The translations under genes and the position numbers were made by a program. DNA of 43,904 nt, taken from Actinomycetota bacterium. Its GTDB lineage: Bacteria > Actinomycetota > Actinomycetes > Nanopelagicales > Nanopelagicaceae. The notes under the pieces were generated by a model, which worked only from the letters and a program-made list of their open reading frames with translations, made no database searches and was not told the origin of the DNA. The stretch lies in the NCBI GenBank assembly GCA_003151395.1, contig PLXJ01000050.1:14375-58278 (forward strand), given 5' to 3'. Position 1 is the first letter of the stretch; each line of letters opens with the position of its first letter. Below are positions 7,389-15,901 of the stretch, piece by piece.

Positions 7389-8969
7389 TTAGAGCGAAAT
7401 GGATAAGGCAGATATAGGGAGAGGAAGGTGCGAAACAATAATTAACGCGCTTCTAGCTAGCCTTTCAGAGACTCTTATAGATATTCGCTCTACTTGCCCA
7501 GAATCCAAGAACTCGTACGGTTCATCAAGAATAAATATTGGAGTATTGCGTAGAAGCACTCGCGCCAGCTTTAGCCGCTGTTTTTCTCCGCCAGAAAAAT
7601 TAAATCCTAGAGATCCGATCATGGTATCCAAGCCAGCGGGCAAATTAAGGACAAAGTCTCGCAACTCAACAATCTCTAGAACCTCAAGCAATTCTTGATC
7701 CTCCGCCGATGGATTGCCGATTTTTAAATTCTCGCGGATTGAGGTACCAAAAAGATAATCATCTTGCAACAAAGTGGAAAATAGATGCGCGTCACCAGGA
7801 TGCAATTTTTGACCATTCAAAAGGATCTCACCGGAGTACGGGATAAATCCCAACAAGGCGTTTATGATCGATGATTTTCCAGAACCGGATCTCCCAGAAA
7901 TAAGAAGAGTTTCATGACTGGAAACAGTTGCGCTTATCACCCGCGTAGTTGCATCTGGCAACAAAGGAAGAACAGCGCGAAATTCCAGGCGCACCGAAAG
8001 TGGAATCGATGATTCCTCGATAGTAGTTAAATCAATAATTTCGAGCATGGGCCCGATATTTCTAATCGCGCCTAGAATCAAACGCAGTTGAGAAAAGGCA
8101 CCGGGCAGTGAACTTAAACCATCAAAGATTGCAAGGGGCACCAGAGCTACTACGGCAATGTTGATTCCAGCTAAGTGATGATTGAGTGCACCTTCTGCGC
8201 CAAACCGAAGCGCAACGATGACCGAAGCGCCGAGCGCTACAAAGTAGAAAGCGCTTGCAAAACCCGAACGAGCCGCGTTCCTGGCTTCTACCTCCGTTAT
8301 TTTGTCTTGTAATTGATCAATTTGGTTCAAAAGTTCCCGATCATAATTGTAAATCAGCGACTCTGGAGCGGATTCAGCAACTTGTAATATCTGGTCAAAG
8401 AGTTGACTCTCATAGTTTCTGGCCTCGGATTCCCCTCCAGAAATCATTGCTAAGAACGGGATCAAGAAAGTTGCCAGGAGGAAAATCGCAGCGATCGCGT
8501 TCCCGCAGGCGGGCAAAAGCCAATGGATAATGGTGATTCCAGCTCCCCCAGAGATGAGGCTGGCGAGCCAGGGAGAAGCAACGCGCAACCACAAATCTTG
8601 CGCTAACTCAACATCGTTAATGATCTCCGAGAGAAGATTTCCGCGATGGAGCGCGGAATAATCCCCTGGCAAGAGTCGACTAAAACGTTCATAAATTCTG
8701 ACCCTGAGGGAGCTCTGAATTTTTAGCGCGCTATTGTGTTCAAGGATGCGGCTAGCATATTTCAAAACACCACGTGAAAGACCGAAAAAACGCACACTTA
8801 CAATGGCGACCTCTAGAACTAAAACGGGTGGCCTTGTGGATGCCATGGAAATCAACCATGCACTAGTAGCAAGCAATCCGACCGCAGCTCCTAGCGATGC
8901 GCCACTAAGTAGAACAGCTGAGGCCATCTCACGCCACTGCACTTTAAAGATCCCTAGAACTCTCCTCAC
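7389..8969 (-). CDS. cydC: Thiol reductant ABC exporter subunit CydC
   Basis: Half of the heterodimeric CydDC exporter, which moves cysteine or glutathione-type thiols out of the cytoplasm and is needed to assemble cytochrome bd; 526 residues. The N-terminal part is a transmembrane domain of about six helices. The C-terminal ATPase has Walker A GRSGSGKSS (359-367), signature FSGGE (458-462) and Walker B IFILDEP followed by YEF rather than the more usual TA(H/S). Start is a GTG overlapping the cydD stop (GTGA). Fourth gene of cydABDC. CydC and CydD are told apart by order and by similarity to each family, so the two names could in principle be swapped. Confidence 0.88.
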   Translation of the reverse strand: MRRVLGIFKVQWREMASAVLLSGASLGAAVGLLATSAWLISMASTRPPVLVLEVAIVSVRFFGLSRGVLKYASRILEHNSALKIQSSLRVRIYERFSRLLPGDYSALHRGNLLSEIINDVELAQDLWLRVASPWLASLISGGAGITIIHWLLPACGNAIAAIFLLATFLIPFLAMISGGESEARNYESQLFDQILQVAESAPESLIYNYDRELLNQIDQLQDKITEVEARNAARSGFASAFYFVALGASVIVALRFGAEGALNHHLAGINIAVVALVPLAIFDGLSSLPGAFSQLRLILGAIRNIGPMLEIIDLTTIEESSIPLSVRLEFRAVLPLLPDATTRVISATVSSHETLLISGRSGSGKSSIINALLGFIPYSGEILLNGQKLHPGDAHLFSTLLQDDYLFGTSIRENLKIGNPSAEDQELLEVLEIVELRDFVLNLPAGLDTMIGSLGFNFSGGEKQRLKLARVLLRNTPIFILDEPYEFLDSGQVERISIRVSERLARSALIIVSHLPLPISALSISL

Positions 8970-10603
8970 TTTGATACACCCATACTTGTCACGTGAGTCG
9001 AGGATCCAATCATGAACTCGCGGTGAGATATCAGAAGAACCATTGCTCCTTCCTTAGCTCTCTCGCGTAGCACGTTGGCAATTTGATTTTCAGAAATGTC
9101 ATCGACGGAAGCCGTTGGTTCATCCAGTATTAGGATGGGTGCCGATTTCATTAGTGCGCGAGCCAAAGCAATCTTCCTCAGTTGTCCGATAGAGAGTTTT
9201 TGACGAACCGTTCCTAATTCCGTCTGGAGCCCTTGCGGCAAATCTTGTGGGTCCAGATCAACCCTAAGTAACGCCGTCGTTAGATCGCTATCACTTGCCT
9301 GGGGCTGCGCATGACGAAGAATGTGGGCGACTGTGCCAATTGGAAATTTGGGCTCTTGAGGTTGCCATGCAATTAAGGATCGCCACGCCACTAGATCCAT
9401 GGTCGATAGGTCAGTTGAACCAGATTGATCACTGATCGTCACTGTGCCCTCAGTGGGATAAATAAATCCTAAGAGAATGCCAGCTAGGGTCGATTTACCA
9501 GAACCGGAAGGACCAATGAGCGCATGTATTTCACCCGGACGCCACTTTCCCGCAGGGATAATGATCTCTTCGCGGTTAGGGTAACAAACTTTTAACTCGC
9601 TCCAGGAAATCTCGGATACCTGAGTAGCCACGTAATTAGCGTTTCGTAATGGTTTTTCGAGAATAGAAAAGAGTTGATTAAATGCGGCAACTCCATCAGC
9701 AGCGGCATGAAAATATGCGCTCACCTGTCGGATGGGCCAGTACACCTCCGGGGCAAGAACCAACACAAATAAGCCGACTGATAACGGCATTGAGCCATTG
9801 ACGAGACGTAGCCCAATTGTTACTGCGAGGAGTGCCACTGAAAGTGTCGCAACGAGTTCGAGAGCTAGTGAAGATAGAAACGAAACTCTTAAAACCTGCA
9901 TGGTTTCCGTACGGTATTTGTTTCCTACCTCATCGAGTTTCTTGCTCTGAAGTTTTTCGCGACCGTAGACCTTGAGGGTAGTGAGCCCGCTCAGTAGATC
10001 AAGAAAATATCCACTTAAGAGCGCCAGGGTCTGCCATTTTTTTTCAGTTGCGCTTGCCGTAAATTTTCCTATCAGAATCCCAAAGACCGGAATCAAAGGA
10101 ATGGTCAGCAGGATAATTCCTCCTGATTTCCAATCGCGCCAGGCAATCGTAATTCCGACTACTACCGGTACTACGACGGCGATGAAAAGTTGGGGAAGAA
10201 ATTTCGCAAAGTAACTATCGAGACTATTGATCCCCTTTGTCACCAGAAGTGCAATTCCCACCGTTCCTAACTCCGTCGTATCCGATCCACTATTTTCCAA
10301 AGTTTTTTTCATTACTTCAGTTCGTAGTTCATTACGCATTTTGCTACTCGCAGTAGTACTCACGCGATCGTTTGTAAACGCCAGAAGCGCGCGTGCCAAG
10401 AATATGAGCCCTAAGACCACAACTTCTGCATGAAGAGAACTGAAGGCTCGATTATCCTGAAAAAATTTGCAAATCAAATCCACCAATAGGAAAGCCTGCG
10501 CAATGGTGAAGGTTGCGCCAATTACTGCGATGAGGACTATGGCGAAAATAAAACCCCGGCTGCTGCGTGAGTACCGCAACAACCGGGGGTCAAATGGTTT
10601 CAC
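8966..10603 (-). CDS. cydD: Thiol reductant ABC exporter subunit CydD
   Basis: Partner half of the CydDC exporter, 545 residues. Transmembrane domain in residues 1-320, then an ATPase with Walker A GPSGSGKST (364-372), an altered signature LSIGQ (470-474, in place of LSGGQ) and Walker B ILILDEPTAS. A divergent signature in one subunit is common in heterodimeric exporters with one degenerate site. Start is GTG at 10603, sharing its G with the cydB stop (TAGTG), which indicates translational coupling. Its C-terminus overlaps the cydC start by four bases. Confidence 0.88.
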   Translation of the reverse strand: MKPFDPRLLRYSRSSRGFIFAIVLIAVIGATFTIAQAFLLVDLICKFFQDNRAFSSLHAEVVVLGLIFLARALLAFTNDRVSTTASSKMRNELRTEVMKKTLENSGSDTTELGTVGIALLVTKGINSLDSYFAKFLPQLFIAVVVPVVVGITIAWRDWKSGGIILLTIPLIPVFGILIGKFTASATEKKWQTLALLSGYFLDLLSGLTTLKVYGREKLQSKKLDEVGNKYRTETMQVLRVSFLSSLALELVATLSVALLAVTIGLRLVNGSMPLSVGLFVLVLAPEVYWPIRQVSAYFHAAADGVAAFNQLFSILEKPLRNANYVATQVSEISWSELKVCYPNREEIIIPAGKWRPGEIHALIGPSGSGKSTLAGILLGFIYPTEGTVTISDQSGSTDLSTMDLVAWRSLIAWQPQEPKFPIGTVAHILRHAQPQASDSDLTTALLRVDLDPQDLPQGLQTELGTVRQKLSIGQLRKIALARALMKSAPILILDEPTASVDDISENQIANVLRERAKEGAMVLLISHREFMIGSSTHVTSMGVSK

Positions 10604-11643
10604 TAGTGGACGGTATCCAAAACTCCAGCCTCTGGGGTAGAGATCTGATTTGGATTAATTCGCTTACGGAATATCCAGTAAGACCAACCCTGGTAGAGCA
10701 GGACGATTGGGGTCATGATCAAAGCCACCCAGGTCATTACACCAAGGGTGTAATGGGTACTTGATGCGTTGAATATATTGAGTCCAGGTCCACCCGCAGT
10801 GCGATTTGGCATCACATTTGGGTAGAGCCCAGTAAATAGGGTGATAACTACCGCAGCTGTCGCAATTGCAGAGAATAGGAAGGCGTAACCTTCACGACCC
10901 TTCATATTTGCGGCCAGTGCTGACAACCAGGCTACGACGACGACAGTGGATCCTGCGATAACTCCACCTTTTGAGGTTAATCCCAACATTGTCCATCCAA
11001 GGAAGAGAACAGCGAGTAGGGCGGTTACTAGTCCCACTTGTTGACCCAACTTGTTTGCTCGAACTCGAATTTCCCCATCAGTTTTCAGGGCTAGGAAGAA
11101 TGCTCCATGTGAGACAAACAGTGAAAGAGTGGTTAACCCTCCAAGTAGTGCGTACGGATTGAGTAGATTCCAGAATCCACCCGAATACTGGATGTAGCCA
11201 GCGGATGTTTTAACCAGGGGAACGCCGCGAACTATATTCGCAAATGCCACACCCCAGAGAAGTGCGGGAAGAAAACTGGAGATCGTTATTGCAAGATCCC
11301 AACGAGAGCGCCACTTTTCGCTGCCGTATTTGCTCCGATACTCAAAGGAAACGCCACGGACAATCAGTGATATCAAGATTAGGAAGAGTGGAAGATAGAA
11401 ACCACTGAACAAAGTTGCGTACCACTCCGGGAAGGCAGCGAAGGTAGCTCCGCCTGCGACGAGCAACCAAACTTCATTGCCATCCCAAAGTGGCCCAAGC
11501 GTTGTTAGAACGGCACGACGTTCGGCCTGATTTTTTGCAACTACTGGAAGCAGAATTCCCACCCCAAAGTCGAAACCTTCAAGGACGAAGTAACCGATCC
11601 AGAGGACGGCGATGATGACGAACCAGAATGAATTAAGTGAGAT
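10603..11643 (-). CDS. cydB: Cytochrome bd ubiquinol/menaquinol oxidase subunit II, with apparent ATC start
   Basis: Subunit II of the bd-type terminal oxidase in the plasma membrane. The frame is open from the cydA stop onward and encodes the standard CydB N-terminus, SLNSFWFVIIAVLWIGYFVL followed by EGFDFGVG, but no ATG, GTG or TTG precedes it. The codon where the family starts is ATC (11643-11641), placed eight bases after GGGAG, an ideal ribosome-site spacing. The first ordinary start (GTG 11562) would delete the first helix and the conserved GFDFG motif. With ATC the protein has 346 residues, the usual length. The later part has LWDGNEVWL and nine or so helices. Lies 21 bp after cydA. 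Confidence 0.88.
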   Translation of the reverse strand: MSLNSFWFVIIAVLWIGYFVLEGFDFGVGILLPVVAKNQAERRAVLTTLGPLWDGNEVWLLVAGGATFAAFPEWYATLFSGFYLPLFLILISLIVRGVSFEYRSKYGSEKWRSRWDLAITISSFLPALLWGVAFANIVRGVPLVKTSAGYIQYSGGFWNLLNPYALLGGLTTLSLFVSHGAFFLALKTDGEIRVRANKLGQQVGLVTALLAVLFLGWTMLGLTSKGGVIAGSTVVVVAWLSALAANMKGREGYAFLFSAIATAAVVITLFTGLYPNVMPNRTAGGPGLNIFNASSTHYTLGVMTWVALIMTPIVLLYQGWSYWIFRKRINPNQISTPEAGVLDTVH

Positions 11644-11664
11644 TTTTTGTTTCTCCCTAGCAGC

Positions 11665-13050
11665 CTAGTAAGCCATCGTGAGTGTTTTGGAGTTCTCATC
11701 GCGTTCGATGGTTTTCTCTGGACCCACCTTGATAGTGCGGTAGATCAATCCGAATTCAATGACGGCGAGAACTCCGTAGAGCAATGTGAAGACAACCATG
11801 GTGAAGAGCACACTTGCCGCGCTGACTCCGGGGCTCACGCCGGCGGAAGTCTTAAAGAGTCCAAAGACAACCCAAGGTTGACGGGCGCTTTCGGTAAAGA
11901 TCCATCCGAAAGAGTTAGCCAAGATTGGTAGGAACGGAAGCACGACCATGCTCCGTACAAACCATCGCTTGCGCGGGAAGCGCCCTTGCCGAATAAACCA
12001 CAAGGCGAGCAATGAAATAAGCGCGGCCAGGGCTCCAAAGCCAATCATCAACCGGAAACTCCAGTAAGCGAATGGAATATTTGGCGTGTAGTTGCCAGGA
12101 CCATACTTCTGTTCGTAACTCTTCTCCAGCGTATTTACACCTTCAACAGTTCCATTCACATTTCCAGTTGCCATGAATGAGAGGACAGAGGGTAAACCGA
12201 TTTGGAAGACCGATTTGCTTCCGTTGAGTGTTCCAATAGTCAAAAGTGAGAAGGGAACATTTGTTTTGGTGTTGTATACGGCCTCGGCAGCTGCCATTTT
12301 CATCGGTTGCTGCGTGGTCATCAAACGAGCCGTTGTGTCGCCAGAGACCCCAACAATTACAAAGGAGATGAGGACAGTTATAAGTCCAATTTTAAGTGCG
12401 GGCTTAGCAACTTCGGCATCCTTCTTATGAAAGATCATCCACGCACCAACTCCTGCGAATAGTGCCCCGGCAGTTAAGAATGCGGATGGAATTGTGTGGA
12501 AGAAGGCAGCAAGTGCGGTTGAGTTAGTTAACACCTTGAAAATACTGGTGAGCTCTGCACGACCGCGGGTGCCGTTCAATACGTAGCCAACAGGATGTTG
12601 CATGAAGGCATTTGCAGCCAGGATGAAGTAAGCGGATAACAAAGTGCCAATCGCCGCCAACCATATTGCGGCTAAGTGAAGTTTCTTTGAGAGTCGATCC
12701 CAACCAAAAATCCACATTCCGAGAAATGTGCTTTCCAAAAAGAAGGCCAAAAGTCCCTCTATCGCTAATGGAGCACCGAAAATATCTCCTACGAAGCGAC
12801 TATAGGAAGACCAGTTCATCCCGAACTGGAACTCTTGAACGATGCCAGTTACCACTCCAATTGCAAAGTTGATGAGAAATAACTTCCCAAAGAATTTAGT
12901 CGCGCGCAGGTACTTATCCTTATTTGTCCGGTACCAAGCGGTCTGAAGTCCCGCAACCAAGAATCCAGATCCGATCGTGATCGGCACAAAGATGAAGTGG
13001 TAAACGGTAGTTATTCCAAATTGCCATCTAGCAAGGTCTAGTGCACTCAT
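11665..13050 (-). CDS. cydA: Cytochrome bd oxidase subunit I
   Basis: Heme-binding subunit I of cytochrome bd, a high-affinity quinol oxidase; 461 residues. His18 in VYHFIFVP is the expected heme ligand of helix 1. The FQFGMNW segment and the quinol-site motif, here ARQPW (usually GRQPW), are present. Length fits the short Q-loop type. Start ATG 13050 has GGGGAG four bases upstream. First gene of cydA-cydB-cydD-cydC. An imperfect hairpin and TGTGAA half-site lie in the upstream region, but no clear operator could be assigned. Confidence 0.95.
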   Translation of the reverse strand: MSALDLARWQFGITTVYHFIFVPITIGSGFLVAGLQTAWYRTNKDKYLRATKFFGKLFLINFAIGVVTGIVQEFQFGMNWSSYSRFVGDIFGAPLAIEGLLAFFLESTFLGMWIFGWDRLSKKLHLAAIWLAAIGTLLSAYFILAANAFMQHPVGYVLNGTRGRAELTSIFKVLTNSTALAAFFHTIPSAFLTAGALFAGVGAWMIFHKKDAEVAKPALKIGLITVLISFVIVGVSGDTTARLMTTQQPMKMAAAEAVYNTKTNVPFSLLTIGTLNGSKSVFQIGLPSVLSFMATGNVNGTVEGVNTLEKSYEQKYGPGNYTPNIPFAYWSFRLMIGFGALAALISLLALWFIRQGRFPRKRWFVRSMVVLPFLPILANSFGWIFTESARQPWVVFGLFKTSAGVSPGVSAASVLFTMVVFTLLYGVLAVIEFGLIYRTIKVGPEKTIERDENSKTLTMAY

Positions 13051-13100
13051 GAAACTCCCCTATCTGATGGGGTAAATCTTTGCTAATGGCTCAACACATT

Positions 13101-13139
13101 CACAGTAAAAGGGCGAGTGCTACCCCTTTGAAGACTGTG
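13101..13139. other. Imperfect hairpin upstream of cydA
   Basis: CACAGT/ACTGTG outer arms and AAAGGG/CCCTTT inner arms form an imperfect stem between the stop of the 13169-14836 gene and cydA, both on the minus strand. It could terminate the upstream gene or regulate cydA. There is no T-tract. Confidence 0.35.
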
Positions 13140-13168
13140 TTTTACGCCAAATTTAGGCTATCTGGCCA

Positions 13169-14836
13169 TTACTGTGTAAGCGAAGTTCCAACTTTTGGAA
13201 TCTGCCAGAGTTTTAGTACTTGTTTAGTTATATCTTGGATAAGCCCCCTGGATGCGGAATCAAATGGCAAATCCACACAGGCATCGCTTAATTGGCAACT
13301 CCAAGTGGTCATTCCCGCATTGAAGAGCGCACTCCCGGAAGGGAATCCAATCCAATCAACTTGGGCAACCGGCTTCTTAAAAAGTTTGTGGCTGGCGGCA
13401 TCCCGCCATGACATTAAACCACTGTAGAGAATGTGGACGTTTGGAGGTTCCGCGGCATTTGGTGTTACCCCTTCCACTTCAGAGTCACTTGAGACTCCCC
13501 CTATCGGAGCGGAGGTAGAAACATGTAACCACAGGGGAATTTTGACGGGATACAAAGTGCCGAACACATGAACTCCACTGGTTTGTTCTCCTGAAATCAA
13601 ACTGGGAGGAGTGTTAATTCTCTTATTGGCAAATTCGATAGTAACCAGATTTAAATTCGTGTCTGGGTCCTCTGTCGCATCGCGGTACATGACCAAATGA
13701 CGGTCAAGCCCATATTTAGACGGGGCGAGTCGAGTTTGCCAGTAAGCCGTATTTCCACCAAATATTGCCACATTTACGCCTAAGTTACGTGCCGCAATAA
13801 ACGTATTAAACATTTGGTGAGTGAAATATTCCGCGTGGCCTCCGACAATAACGCCTGAATATTTAGTAATTATCGATGGCCACTGGTTGATGTCTAAATC
13901 CGATTCTTGATCAATATTGATTCCTTGTTCTTCAGCAAACTGAATAAACGGAATCGCGTCGCGCTGTATCGAATACAAGCCACTTCCCACCATAGGTCGA
14001 TCAAAAGAGGCAACTCGACTTCGCTCATCTGTGTCTCTGTTGCCGTCCTTACCTGGTCCAAGATAAGCGGATCGGCCTCCAAAACTGTTGTACATCTCCC
14101 ATGTCATGAAGGATTGCATCATCACTAATTTAGATGAGCCTATGGGGCTTCGAACAATTAGCGGAGCGACATTTTCAATCTGACCGAAGGCGGAAAAGGA
14201 AATGATTAAGTAAAAACCTGGCGTCCAGTCGCTCCCAACCGTAAAGGAGGTTACGACGGGCCAATTTGCTTCGGTATAGCGAGTTGCAGCTTTGGAAGTT
14301 GTAGCCTTGCCTCGTTTCAAATTGATTGCACCCGAGCGCCACACTTCTCGCGCCCCAGCACCTTTGTAGTAGCCGATTCGCCAAGCAGCAAAAGTCCGTG
14401 GAATCTTTGTTATGGGAGCGCTATTCGAAGAATAAAGCGCTGCGTGAATCTTGACTCGTGCCCCACAAGAAACCGCGGTTTGGTCGAGCCATAACGCACT
14501 GCCTTCAGCCGAATATAATTGCAGATTCTTCCAACTGGCTTGATTCATCTTTACGCCAGGTTTTTTATTCTCATCCGCAACCCAGGTCGGCGAGAGTGAA
14601 GGACAGGTAGAGTTAACAAAAGGTGACGCATCTGGCGGGAGAGTCACCTGTTCTGAGGCGGCGAAGGTTTCGAGTGGTCGCTTGGAAAGATCCACGTGCT
14701 TGACCATTGGTGGAAACTTCTCAACTGGAGCGCTTTTTTGAATGAAGAGATAGGACGTTGCGCCACCAACGATAAGTGAAACGATTATCGCCGCGGAGAC
14801 CAGAGCTGCCGTGCGGCCAGTGAACGGAAGTCTCAT
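13169..14836 (-). CDS. Membrane-anchored protein with N,N-dimethylformamidase beta-like domain
   Basis: 555-residue protein with one N-terminal membrane anchor (about residues 9-32) and the rest presumably outside the membrane. The middle and C-terminal part resembles the large-subunit C-terminal domain of N,N-dimethylformamidase: the order LVMMQSFMTWEMYNSFGG, SFDRPM, a GVIVGGHAEYFTHQMFNTF segment and VAIFGGNTAYWQTRL matches that family. The preceding 100-230 region is beta-rich, like the jelly-roll part of these enzymes. A small alpha subunit gene is not adjacent. Whether it hydrolyses formamides is unknown; many actinobacterial members of the family are uncharacterised. Upstream of cydA on the same strand but with 118 bp between. 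Confidence 0.65.
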   Translation of the reverse strand: MRLPFTGRTAALVSAAIIVSLIVGGATSYLFIQKSAPVEKFPPMVKHVDLSKRPLETFAASEQVTLPPDASPFVNSTCPSLSPTWVADENKKPGVKMNQASWKNLQLYSAEGSALWLDQTAVSCGARVKIHAALYSSNSAPITKIPRTFAAWRIGYYKGAGAREVWRSGAINLKRGKATTSKAATRYTEANWPVVTSFTVGSDWTPGFYLIISFSAFGQIENVAPLIVRSPIGSSKLVMMQSFMTWEMYNSFGGRSAYLGPGKDGNRDTDERSRVASFDRPMVGSGLYSIQRDAIPFIQFAEEQGINIDQESDLDINQWPSIITKYSGVIVGGHAEYFTHQMFNTFIAARNLGVNVAIFGGNTAYWQTRLAPSKYGLDRHLVMYRDATEDPDTNLNLVTIEFANKRINTPPSLISGEQTSGVHVFGTLYPVKIPLWLHVSTSAPIGGVSSDSEVEGVTPNAAEPPNVHILYSGLMSWRDAASHKLFKKPVAQVDWIGFPSGSALFNAGMTTWSCQLSDACVDLPFDSASRGLIQDITKQVLKLWQIPKVGTSLTQ

Positions 14837-14881
14837 CAGGTTTTAAGTCTATCGAGGTTGGTAACCAAGTAAATCCGAGAA

Positions 14882-14910
14882 TTGACTGGAATAAACCTCC
14901 GCGGTTACCT
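14882..14910 (+). promoter_or_regulatory. Promoter of tRNA-Ser
   Basis: TTGACT (14882-14887), 17-base spacer, TTACCT (14905-14910), placing transcription start about 14 bases before the tRNA. Confidence 0.55.
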
Positions 14911-14930
14911 GTAAACTCCCAACACCACTT

Positions 14931-15021
14931 GGAGACGTCGCATAGCCCGGTCGAGTGCGCCTCACTGCTAATGAGGTAGGCCCGTTAAACGGCCTCGGAG
15001 GTTCAAATCCTCTCGTCTCCG
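14931..15021 (+). tRNA. tRNA-Ser(GCU)
   Basis: 91-nt class II tRNA. Acceptor GGAGACG pairs with CGTCTCC, discriminator G, anticodon loop CTGCTAA gives GCT, a long variable arm follows, and the T arm has GGTTCAAATCC. CCA is not encoded. It reads the AGC/AGU serine codons. Confidence 0.95.
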
Positions 15022-15029
15022 CAATAAAA

Positions 15030-15062
15030 GTCGGCTCCCTATTCAGTGAGGTCGAAGCCGAC
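15030..15062 (+). terminator. Hairpin after tRNA-Ser
   Basis: Seven-base arms GTCGGCT and AGCCGAC begin eight bases after the tRNA. No T-run follows, so it may be a processing or weak termination signal. Confidence 0.45.
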
Positions 15063-15083
15063 CCCGATGAGACATCTCTATCA

Positions 15084-15668
15084 CTAGTTCTTATGCGGAG
15101 CGACAGGCCTTGTTGGATCCGCTGGCTTTACAGGAGCGACAGGTTTTGTTGGACCAGCTGGCTTTATAGGACGAAGTGGGCCATTTCCAAGTGTGGCCAC
15201 AGCGCTTTTATACGTTGCGTTAGCCAACTTAGGCGCACCCCAATATGCATTAAGTGCTGCGGTTAGTGCGGCACTCGAAGGATTACCGGCAGTTGCGGCC
15301 AAAAAGGCAGCATCAGCGTTCGCGAGCGTTGCCACTCGAGCAGCCTGGAGCGCATCTAACTTCGCTTGCCATGCGGCTCTGGCCACTTGGTAAGTAGCTA
15401 AAGTTGCCTGCCAAGAAGTTTCATAACTATCCATTGTGCTCTTCCAAGCAGCCTTATATTTATTCATAGCGGTTCGATAATTAATATCGTTCGTAACATT
15501 GGCAACTTGATACTGAACCAGCGCAACTTTATAAGCCGCTAATTGCATCTGGTAAGTCGATGGAGTTGATGTAGCGCTCGGAGTTGAATCCGCAAGGGCT
15601 AGGCCACTAGACCCAAGGAGTGCGCTCGACGTTAGTAGGGCTAACGCGATGATTCTTGTTGACTTCAT
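15084..15668 (-). CDS. Secreted helical protein with Lys/Pro-rich tail (paralog 2)
   Basis: 194 residues, not assigned to a known family. A signal peptide (MKSTRIIALALLTSSALLGS, cleavage after LALA) is followed by a Ser/Thr/Pro linker, a long alanine-rich alpha-helical region (about residues 40-160) with regularly spaced Tyr and Trp (YKVALVQYQVA, DINYRTAMNKYKAAW, SWQATLATYQ), and a tail of KPxxP units (residues 165-194). It shares order and motifs with the protein encoded at 15902-16513, so the two are tandem duplicates. AAGGAG precedes the ATG. The basic Pro-rich tail suggests binding to the cell wall, which is inference. Confidence 0.75.
   Translation of the reverse strand: MKSTRIIALALLTSSALLGSSGLALADSTPSATSTPSTYQMQLAAYKVALVQYQVANVTNDINYRTAMNKYKAAWKSTMDSYETSWQATLATYQVARAAWQAKLDALQAARVATLANADAAFLAATAGNPSSAALTAALNAYWGAPKLANATYKSAVATLGNGPLRPIKPAGPTKPVAPVKPADPTRPVAPHKN
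15096..15180 (-). repeat. Degenerate Lys/Pro repeat coding region
   Basis: Diverged 18-base units coding for KPxxPx repeats at the C-terminus of the 15084-15668 protein, corresponding to the cleaner repeats at 15930-15994. Confidence 0.55.
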
Positions 15669-15844
15669 TTCTATTACTCCTTAAATATTGGGTCCCGTTG
15701 CCCTCTAAGCGACAATTCGCAAAATTTCTGGTGGCACCCGACTAAGTTAATGGCAGCATTAAATTACTCAGTGTGCATCTTCGGTTCCTGAAGGATGGCT
15801 TTCGGTTCACCCACAACATGAGGTCGTGTTTATGACAGCTAAAG

Positions 15845-15886
15845 CCGAAGAGCCCCCCAAACTTGGCGAATTGGGAGGCCCTTCGG
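15845..15886 (-). terminator. Terminator of the 15902-16513 gene
   Basis: Arms CCGAAG...CCCCCCAA and TTGGGAGG...CTTCGG form a long stem with two mismatches and a 10-base loop, beginning 15 bases after the stop. A short CTTTAG tail follows on the minus strand. It separates the two paralogs. Confidence 0.7.
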
Positions 15887-15901
15887 ATATCAGGTGGCTA
15901 T

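Noticed and set aside
9732-10433. Plus-strand frames inside cydD
   Set aside because: They are shadows of the cydD gene with no independent support.
10603-11562. cydB starting at GTG 11562
   Set aside because: This would remove helix 1 and the conserved GFDFG segment, which are encoded intact upstream in the same frame.
13088-13103. TGTGAATGTGTTGAGC upstream of cydA as a CRP/Rex site
   Set aside because: Only the first half fits the TGTGA consensus; the second half does not.
15669-15844. Possible riboswitch in the leader of the 15084-15668 gene
   Set aside because: I looked for c-di-AMP (ydaO) type conserved blocks and could not align them.
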